DNA of 64,000 nt from Morinoia aosen (taxonomy: Eukaryota > Arthropoda > Malacostraca > Amphipoda > Talitridae), in contig CM059563.1 in the NCBI GenBank assembly GCA_030386875.1, forward strand, positions 11,240,001 through 11,304,000, read 5' to 3'. A program made the translations under genes and the position numbers. How positions within the stretch are numbered: position 1 is the stretch's first letter; every line of letters starts with the position of its first letter. Below the pieces are notes generated by a model. The model saw only the letters and a list, made by a program, of their open reading frames with translations. It searched no databases and was not told where the DNA came from. Shown in pieces: positions 56,971-64,000 of the stretch.

Positions 56971-57740
56971 CGAGGCCTGTCGAAAAAGTATCCGACCTTA
57001 ATTTTTCCCGCGCAAAGTAGTGATTCTAAGGCGGCGCCACTGTGCACGGTGGAAGGAGGAATCTTAATGCGCATGCTTGACTTTTTTCACCGCATTCACT
57101 TGGGCCAGTCACTGGCTGGTGGTCGCCAAGTAAGGTGCTGTTCTAAGTGTTTGTCGGATTTAGTTTTCTTGCAAGATGACTGAACGAATTGAGCAAAGAC
57201 ACTGCATCAAATTTTGTCAAAAGCTTGGTGATTCTCAAATTGAAACAATTCGTAAGATTCAGCAGGTGTTTGGGGAAGATGCTATGGGTGTAACACAAAT
57301 TAAGGAGTGGTTCAACCGATTCAAAGATGGCCGCACATCAGCGGAGAGTGAGCAGCGTTGTGGCAGGCGTTGTGGCAGGCCGCACATTCATCCCATTTGA
57401 TCCGCAATTTCTTGGCCAAACATGGAATTACGACCGTTCGCCAACCTCCCTACTCTCCAGACCTGGCTCCTTGCGACTTCTGGTTGTTTCCAAAATTGAA
57501 GACACCACTGAAAGGATCCCGTTTTGAGAGTAGAGAAGAGATAATGCGGAACGCGACGACAGAGCTGAACACCATTCCAAAAGAAGACTTCCAGAGGTGT
57601 TTACGGCAGTGGAAGGATCGGTGGGCTAAGTGTGTGGAAGCACAAGGAGCCTACTTTGAAGGGGATTAGGGTCCCAACCCCGTCAGGTTGTTGAAGTATT
57701 TTTTCTGGCCAAAGGTCGGATACTTTTTCGACAGGCCTCG
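56971..57740 (+). mobile_element. Internally deleted mariner in the Gypsy-E 3' LTR
   Basis: Terminal inverted repeats of about 29 bp (CGAGGCCTGTCG...AAGGTCGGATAC) end at 56971 and 57740, each flanked by TA (56969-56970, 57741-57742). At 770 bp it is well short of the usual 1.3 kb. It keeps both ends of the transposase gene. Confidence 0.93.
57176..57669 (+). pseudogene. mariner transposase with the catalytic middle deleted
   Basis: ATG 57176 opens the N-terminal helix-turn-helix DNA-binding half (R-I-E-Q-R near the start, I-K-E-W-F-N-R-F-K-D-G-R-T near residue 45) and fails at the join near 57370. Another frame then gives the C-terminal part (P-Y-S-P-D-L-A-P-C-D-F-W-L-F-P near 57450) to 57669. 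The first two catalytic Asp residues are lost with the deleted segment. A 12-base unit GTTGTGGCAGGC is repeated twice exactly at the join (57357-57380). Confidence 0.9.
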
Positions 57741-58773
57741 TATGTATTTCTGCTGCAAGAGTAAGGAAAAATTGATTTAATTTGTTGATAGTGATTTATA
57801 TTGAAATAAGTGCGATTAAACGCAAGATTTAAGGAGTAATGAAATACGAAAAAAACTAAAACTTTAGCAGGCATTTTCGTGAATAATCTTCGTAATCTAT
57901 AATCCGTACGAAATTATTAAAAGGCATTCCCAATTATTATTTCACGTCAAACACACTTCAGAAAACTACTGCAAGTATGTTGTGAAAAAGAAATATTATT
58001 CCACGTGCATAAAGTACGATTTTAAATCACAGAGTAATGACACGAGACGGCAGTTTTATTCTCCGCAAATTTGGAAAACAAAGACGCCGGCGACAAAGAC
58101 TCTATCAACAAAGACGCCGGCGGTTTTAGCCGCGCTCTATCACCCGTATTCGTGAACGGATCTTGAATTAATGTGACAGCTGCAAAATGTATAACTTTGT
58201 AGTAAGGCACAAACGTAGTTGAATAATATAATGACTCGACACAGGAAATGAATCGTGACACGCAAATTTATACGTTTTGTCACGTCGAGGTAGCACTCGA
58301 AAATGAACATGCTAGTCTAAGAATTTTAACACTATTTTAGAGTTTATCCCTACATCACGACGATGAACAGATCCTTAAGTTTATCACCATGCACACAGAG
58401 AATTTACACTGTATACTTTACGGGGTTTTTCTATTCTCACACTTAATTTCTTTCAACTTACGAGAGATGTACGCACGCTAGCAAGTCACGAAAAAGAGTG
58501 AGTCAGTTCAAGCGTCGCGCTTGGATGTTGCCACTTCCGGCTGCGTTAAAACTCGAAATGTCGATTGATTATTTGATCTCTCATGTATTTACTCACAAAC
58601 TTCAATGATTACGAATTAGAAGTAGAAAATAATTAATAATAATTTAGAGTATGATTTTTAATGCTAATAATTATTTTATTTAAGTGCGAATGGGAAAGTT
58701 TATAATTTTTACGCTTTGTAGCGAATGCTACATTACCTCTTAAGGCGCAGACCGAAAGGTCCACCCGCTGCAA

Positions 58774-61700
58774 TCATTTGTAGCGGGAAGGAGTTCGAAC
58801 AACGCGACCATGCCGGGTTTGGCGGTCGGAAAATGTTACTGAGTGGGGAAGTTTCACCAAACGGGTCTGCAAATTTAGATCGGCAAGAGTTCTAGGAACA
58901 GGAGTTACTGCAGCGGGCTCGTCTGGTCTCTCCAGACTTGTCGCTGTTTCAGTAAGAAGGCTAGAATTAGAGTCTACGATAGGCTTAGGGATAGGGTTTG
59001 AATGTACAGGCACATAGAAAGGATTACACTCAAGTTGACTAGGCAACAATGCAGCCAACTGAGGAAGCTGAGATGGTAGATATGATCGAGTCTCAGTGGA
59101 AAGGGAATTCTGTGGAGAGAATGATGAGTTAGAAGTTACACTATGATCGGAAGTGTACGCGACTTTCAATCGATCAATGCTCACAGGGTCGTGTGAACCG
59201 GATCTTTCAAGGATGAAATACTTGGGCGTCTTTTTCAATATTTTGAATGGGCCATCATAAGGGCGCGTGAGTGTAGGTTTGATAGCGTCATTACGGGCGT
59301 ACACATGTGTGCAGTCTTGCACAGCAGGATCTAATTTGTCTTTTGTTTGAGGCATTCGTGGAGCAACATACTTGATCTGACGCATGCAATCTTTGAGACA
59401 GGTTACATATGCGGAACGGTCAGCGGATGAAAATTCAGGCAAAGGTTTTGGGTCAACAATGTCGCCGGGGAGACGAAGTGTTTTCCCATACAACATTTCT
59501 GCTGTTGTGCATTGCTGATCTTGCCGATATAAATTCCTAATACTCAGCAGTACTACTGGAAGTCTGCCAGTCCAATCGTGACTGCAATTAAGGCAGCGCA
59601 GCGCAGCTTTTAAGTCTCTGTGGACTCTCTCAATAAGTCCATTCGACTGCGGATGGTAAGCGGTAGTGCTTAAGTTTTCACACCCTAAAGCGGTGCTAAG
59701 CTCACTCCAAAATTTGGAGGTAAATTGTGATCCCCGGTCATGCGTGACACTTAAGGGAACCCCAATTTTTAAATCTGGAAATCCAGTTACTCATAAAAGC
59801 GCGCGCTACAGTCTCAGTTTGGGTATCAGGAAGAGGCACGGCCTCAACCCATCGAGGAAACCTATCAATGATGGTCAACAAATAAGACTGACCACGCGAT
59901 AAAGGCAAAGGACCCACCAAATCTAGGTGGACCGCGTCGAACTTGTGACCTGTGAATGCACAACTCTGCAGCGCTGCACGATTATGTTTCACCACTTTAC
60001 TACTCTGACATGCATGGCAATTTTGCACAATTTGCTTGACCTCCTTACGCATCGCTGGCCAGACGAAACGATCGGAAATCAAACGCAATGTACGGTTAAT
60101 ACCAGGATGAGAGAAGGAATGATAGTGGAGAATAGCTACTCTGCGGAGAGTCGCAGGAAGATACAAACGAGAAAGTCGCTCGGCATCACGGTACACGCCG
60201 TCAACCAAGGTGAATTTCAGAGAGGAAGTGTTAGAAGGTTTGAGAAGATCCTGAAGTTCAGGATCCTCCTTCTGAGTCTTGGAAATATTACCGAAGGTGA
60301 TTTCACCACTGGTTTGGACAGAGTTGATTCTCGATAAGCAGTCAGCGACAGTATTGTCGAGACCTTTGATATATCGGATATCAGTGGTGAATTGACTAAT
60401 GAAGGAAAGGTGTCGAGCTTCTCTTGGGGAATGTCTTTCAGAAGGCATCTTAATCGCTGAGGTCAAAGGTTTGTGGTCTGTGTAGATCACGAACTCCCTT
60501 GCCTCTAGAGCATAGCGAAAGTGTCTCACAGACAGATAGATAGCAAGGAGTTCCCTACCGAACGCGCTATAAGCACGCTCAGTGGGCGATAGCTTTTTGG
60601 AAAAGAAAGCAAGGGGAGAGATATTAGTACCTACTTGTTGTTGCAAAACAGCACCTACAGCAGTACTTGAGGCGCCAACTACCAGGCTGAAGTCAGCATT
60701 AGCAATAGGGTAGGATAATTCAGTCGCGGTAGCTAACTTGTGCTCAATCTCCTCAAACGCTTTGCGCGCATCCTCCGTCCATTTTACCTCAGTAGATTTA
60801 CCTTTTCGTTTCGGTTCGAGCAAGTCTGACAAGGGGGCTAAAGTTTGAGCACAGTTGCGTATGAAGCGATGATAGAAGTTAACAGAACCTAGGAACCTTC
60901 TTAGTTCCTTCTGGGTCTGTGGAAGAGGAAAGTTTTTGATCACTTCTACTTTGGAAGGCAAAGGTTTTAGACCTAGGCTAGAGATTTCATGACCTAAGTA
61001 AATCAGTGATGGCTTTCCGAGCTCACATTTTGCAGGATTTACCAGGAGTTCATTGTCGGACAATCTTTGAAAAACGACCCTAAGATGGTCTTTGTGCAGC
61101 TCCGGGGTTGTGGATGCCACTAGGATGTCGTCTAGATAGACACAGGCGAAAGTGAGATCTGAGAAAATTTCAGCCATGTGGCGTTGGAACGTTTGAGGAG
61201 CGTTCCTTAAGCCATATGGCATCTTTAGAAATTCAAAGAGACCAAACGGAGTGATTACCGCGGTCTTAGGGATAGCGCTCTCCTCAAGTGGAATTTGATG
61301 GAAGGCGTGTTGAAGGTCTATCTTTGAGAAAATTTGAGCTCCCTCTAAATTTGCACTGAAATCATGAAGGTAAGGAATAGGGTAGCGGTCAGGTAGAGTA
61401 ACGGCATTCAACCTGTGGAAATCCCCGCACGGTCTGAATTCACCGTTAGCCTTGGGTACTAGCAAAAGAGGGCTAGCCCAAGGACTTTTGGAACTGCGGA
61501 TGATGCCGCATTCTTGCATGCGCGCAAATTCGTTCTTGGCTAAAGCCAATCGATCAGGCGGTAGTCGCCTTGCTCGGGAATAGACTGGCGGTCCAGTGGT
61601 TTCAATATGGTGTTTCGTGCTAGTCTGCATTTTTTTAGAAGCTAAGTTAGAATTTGTTAGTGCAGGGTAATCTGCCAGTACCTGCTCGAACATGCACTCT

Positions 61701-62137
61701 TCCTTGAAGGCGATAGAGAAGGAATGCAAGACATTAGCTCTAGTTGAACTACAAGCGGGAATTGAGACCTGTGTCTCCTCGTCCCTAATTCTACGGTTTT
61801 TAACATCTACAAGAATCCCAAACTTCGCTAGAAAATCCGCGCCAATTATGGGCTCTTGGACTTCCGCGATGAGGAAAGTGAAGAGAAATTTTCGCCTCAA
61901 TCCCAGACTGCACTCTAATACTCTTTCCCCATAACAAGCTATTGGAGTGCCATTTGCGGCGCGTAGTGTCGCCAACAATTGGTTGTTTTTGTCTTTCGCC
62001 GTGGCTGGGATAATTGACACACTGGAACCAGTGTCGATTAAAAATCGATATTTGGTAGTGGGATCGAGAATCGTTAAGAGGCGAGTAGTCTGGGAATGAG
62101 GCAACGCAGTACTCGCTACTATGCGTCGCTGTTGGCG
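58774..62137 (-). pseudogene. pol: Gypsy-E Pol polyprotein, one frameshift in integrase
   Basis: Read from the frameshift site at 62137. Protease with I-D-T-G-S near 62036; RT with V-Y-L-D-D near 61130; RNase H (V-G-A-S-S near 60685, where an Asp is usual, and T-D-H-K-P near 60480); integrase finger near 60110-60000; core L-D-L-V-G-P near 59925. A 7-base A/T insertion near 59768 shifts the frame within the core, just after I-S-R-F. In the second frame H-D-R-G, G-L-I-E-R and the tail follow to 58774. So Pol is interrupted once. The V-G-A-S-S sequence means that the first RNase H Asp is replaced by Gly here, a second probable lesion. Confidence 0.9.
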
Positions 62138-62143
62138 TTTCCC
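62101..62143 (-). promoter_or_regulatory. Programmed -1 frameshift signal at the Gypsy-E gag-pol junction
   Basis: On the minus strand G-GGA-AAC (62143-62137) is in the gag frame. A 7-nt spacer (62136-62130) follows, then GCGACGCA (62129-62122), a 13-nt loop and TGCGTTGC (62108-62101), an 8-bp stem with one G-U pair. The gag stop lies in the loop. Pol lies in the -1 frame and is open from the heptamer onwards. Confidence 0.82.
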
Positions 62144-63078
62144 GAAGTCATTTCGGTATAACGAGGACAGAATCGGGACCCGCACTTTCGTGCTTGGTCA
62201 CCGAATTTGTGATGGAACCAGCATAAGTTACTACTAGCATCACGAGAGCGCGACCGAAAGCGGCGGTCTTGAGCTGACCTATCATAAGATCTACCTCTAT
62301 CAAAACGTTGAGGAGGAGGAAAAGGATAGTGATAGGGAGAGTCGTAGGCATCTCGGTAGCTTTGGTATCTCCCTGGGCCTTGCCGGATGTGAGCTACACT
62401 CTGACCTAGCTGGCAATTCTGGAAAGCTTGCTTTAGCTCAGCGATGTCTTGCTGCATCTTATCTATTGTGGCTGAGGATTGATTACTAGCAGTATTTGCC
62501 GGGCTAAAATTTGCAGCTGATGCGTTCAAAGAGGCTACCTGCGGTGCTTGTGACACGTTTAGGTTGCGCATCACTGTCTCAGTGGACTCTGCAAGCATCT
62601 CTAAAGTTTGGTCAGGGCTTGCTAGCGATAGAAATGGACGCACATTGGAAGGAAGTTTATTCATGTAAACTTCTTTCAGAAATCCCTCAGCTACGGCAAC
62701 ACCCGCTGCAAGTTTGCGCAACTCCTTAACTAACGAAGTGGGAGAGAAAGAGACAGAGACAGGAGGAATTGCTGAGGCGTCTACAAGGCTTCTGAATTTG
62801 TCCGCATCGGACATCTGAAGCTTTGCTAATATTTTGCCTTTCAAGATTCCGTAAGGATTTACAGCTGGAGGGTTTTCTAGCAATTGATTGGAGTCATTTA
62901 ACAATTTTGTGGGAGCTGCGGACACAAGGGCATAAAACTTATCGTTTTCGTCCCTTATTTTATGATACCTAAACATTGCCTCCACTTGGTTAAACCAAGT
63001 GTGGCTGTCTTCTGGTATGAAAGGCGGCAGGCTCAGAGGTTTGGTGCGCGCTCGATCTTCATTATCTGTGTCAGGCAT
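62119..63078 (-). CDS. gag: Gypsy-E Gag polyprotein
   Basis: Intact 319-residue Gag from ATG 63078. The N-terminal part holds [10 protein letters not shown] near residue 28, as in the capsid-like region of Gypsy-A Gag (W-F-L-Q-S-E-Q-F-F). A Tyr/Arg/Pro-rich basic stretch at about 240-280 is likely to bind RNA, and the finger Cys286, His289, Cys299, Cys304 has CX2HX9CX4C spacing, as in Gypsy-A. The stop at 62119 lies 15 bases past the slippery heptamer; most ribosomes should therefore make Gag alone. Confidence 0.9.
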   Translation of the reverse strand: MPDTDNEDRARTKPLSLPPFIPEDSHTWFNQVEAMFRYHKIRDENDKFYALVSAAPTKLLNDSNQLLENPPAVNPYGILKGKILAKLQMSDADKFRSLVDASAIPPVSVSFSPTSLVKELRKLAAGVAVAEGFLKEVYMNKLPSNVRPFLSLASPDQTLEMLAESTETVMRNLNVSQAPQVASLNASAANFSPANTASNQSSATIDKMQQDIAELKQAFQNCQLGQSVAHIRQGPGRYQSYRDAYDSPYHYPFPPPQRFDRGRSYDRSAQDRRFRSRSRDASSNLCWFHHKFGDQARKCGSRFCPRYTEMTSGNANSDA

Positions 63079-63568
63079 GCTAGCAATTTTCTTTGGGGAT
63101 GCACAGTTAAGCTATCAATGCCTATGACTTGGAATTAATGTGACAAAGGTTTGCGTTATTTCTTTACCTACTCAATCATTCAAATAAAGTTGAAACGGAA
63201 AGAAGAAAATATAAAATTGGAAACGAAAATTTATGCGGTATGCGGCAATTAGCGTAGGCACAAAAAAAAACAGGTGAGAAAAATATTTTTCTACCTACTG
63301 TGGCATATGAGACAAAAAAAAAAGGACAGGATAGCGCTGGAAAAATTTTTTTTTTTTTTTGTTAGAGCTGCTCAGAGAACATTCATTAACACGGTCAAAT
63401 CCATAGAAATTCTCAAAGACTACGACATGGGAAAATTTATCACTACAATGATATGCCAAAATTATCCTCTCTCACAATTTCTCAAACACTTATCGAGTTG
63501 AATATTTTTTTATTTAAGTTTTAAGGCTGGGGTTTTAATCTTTGGGGTTTTAAACTCGGGGTCACCAG
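63079..63568 (-). other. Gypsy-E leader and primer-binding site
   Basis: Untranslated leader with A- and T-runs (near 63265, 63316, 63347). It does not contain the CTACTG repeats of Gypsy-A. Next to the LTR, TGGTGACCCCGAG (63567-63555 on the minus strand) matches the first 12 bases of a tRNA-Trp type primer site. Confidence 0.75.
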
Positions 63569-64000
63569 TGTTTTGGTTTTTGGATGGGGGTGCTAGTATC
63601 AGCTTCCAAAACCTAACAGTCACTCGACAGTATTCGCAAAACCGTTAGAAAGGTTAATGAGGCGAGGGAACTCAGCTCGGTCTTTTATTCGGAGGAACGC
63701 CCGGCGGACTGGCGGGATCTTGACTGGAAGATCTTCTCTAGGTGGGCACTCCGTGCCAGCGAGGTCCGGTGAGCGCTGGTGTCGGCAGGATGTAATGAGT
63801 TGTGTTTGGGAATTTATATAAGCCCAATTTAGACTTGCTAGTAGCATCAGCCTTTATAAAAAGAACCCGTGACGTTGGTGGTGTCACTTATGGTATCAGC
63901 TTTATTAATCCCAAGCTGGACGAGCAAGTTATCGTAGTAGAAGCAGGTAGTTTAGCTAGCCTGTGAGTGTAATCTTAGGCTTACTAGCTTCCAAAAATAA
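63569..64000 (-). repeat. Gypsy-E 5' LTR (3' end only)
   Basis: Matches 55660-56090 with a few substitutions and one extra T. The rest lies beyond the window. Confidence 0.92.

Larger units (their letters stand above)
55660..58732 (-). repeat. Gypsy-E 3' LTR (about 3.07 kb, including a mariner derivative)
   Basis: On the minus strand it begins with the palindrome TGTAGCATTCGCTACA at 58732, right after an AAGAGG purine tract, and ends CCAAACA at 55660. Without the 770-bp mariner it would be about 2.3 kb. No LTR-encoded protein is recognised. Confidence 0.88.
55660..64000 (-). mobile_element. Gypsy-E: near-intact CsRn1-like element, 5' LTR cut by window end
   Basis: A direct repeat (55660-56090 and 63569-64000, offset 7910 over most of its length) brackets gag and pol on the minus strand. 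I noticed about four differences in the 430 bp shared by the LTRs. Gag is intact and Pol has one frame-disrupting insertion. Gene content and order match Gypsy-A. It is inserted in the Gypsy-B 3' LTR. Confidence 0.92.

Noticed and set aside
63079..63568. A gene in the Gypsy-E leader (75-residue plus-strand ORF at 63274)
   Set aside because: It crosses long A and T runs, lies antisense to the leader and shows no domain.

Overview
This 64 kb window is a nested stack of transposable elements. I found no host protein-coding gene, rRNA, tRNA or CRISPR array. The organism is a metazoan, most likely an arthropod, judging by the mixture of CsRn1-like and Mag-like Ty3/gypsy elements, a Penelope-like element, a CR1/L2-type LINE, a mariner derivative, hAT and MITE remnants, and a tRNA-derived SINE. 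The species cannot be named from the sequence. Element names used here (Gypsy-A, -B and so on) are labels for this window only.

Layout. 1-9751: Gypsy-A (+), a CsRn1-like element with very long (3.2 kb) near-identical LTRs, an intact gag, a -1 frameshift signal and a pol broken only by two TGA codons. It abuts Gypsy-G (9752-12846, -), a decayed relative that keeps one LTR, a well preserved leader and scraps of pol. 13042-17187: a SINE, a LINE reverse-transcriptase relic (LINE-R) split by a solo LTR that itself carries a MITE that carries another SINE, and a broken MADF-domain fragment. 17264-19615: a hAT-like remnant split by a second solo LTR. 20159-33643: Gypsy-D (-), a Mag-like element with a clear 5-bp target duplication, split by a long LINE (21812-30355, +) that encodes an OTU-type protease domain as well as endonuclease and reverse transcriptase.

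33874-36775: LTR of another CsRn1-like element (Gypsy-H, +), apparently interrupted by Gypsy-B (+), whose LTRs start at 36776 and 53991. Gypsy-B holds most of the remaining window. Its pol is interrupted at 40267 by the Mag-like Gypsy-C (-), present as one full and one partial copy sharing an LTR, with a duplicated slice of Gypsy-B between them. Its integrase tail is interrupted by a Penelope-like element (49030-53284) with a full-length uninterrupted ORF. Its 3' LTR is interrupted by a 1.2 kb solo LTR (54285-55529) and then by Gypsy-E (55660 to the window end, -). Gypsy-E is a near-intact CsRn1-like element with about 3.1 kb LTRs, one of which carries an internally deleted mariner.

How the parts relate. 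Target duplications and restored reading frames give a partial order of events: LINE-R is older than its solo LTR, which is older than the MITE, which is older than the SINE; Gypsy-H is older than Gypsy-B, which is older than Gypsy-C, the Penelope element and Gypsy-E; Gypsy-D is older than its LINE. The most useful observations are: matching -1 frameshift signals (slippery heptamer, 7-nt spacer, GC-rich stem) in Gypsy-A and Gypsy-E; the OTU domain in the LINE; the duplicated Gypsy-B/Gypsy-C junction at 41121, which is either a real rearrangement or an assembly join of two haplotypes; and a repeated leader motif conserved between Gypsy-A and Gypsy-G.
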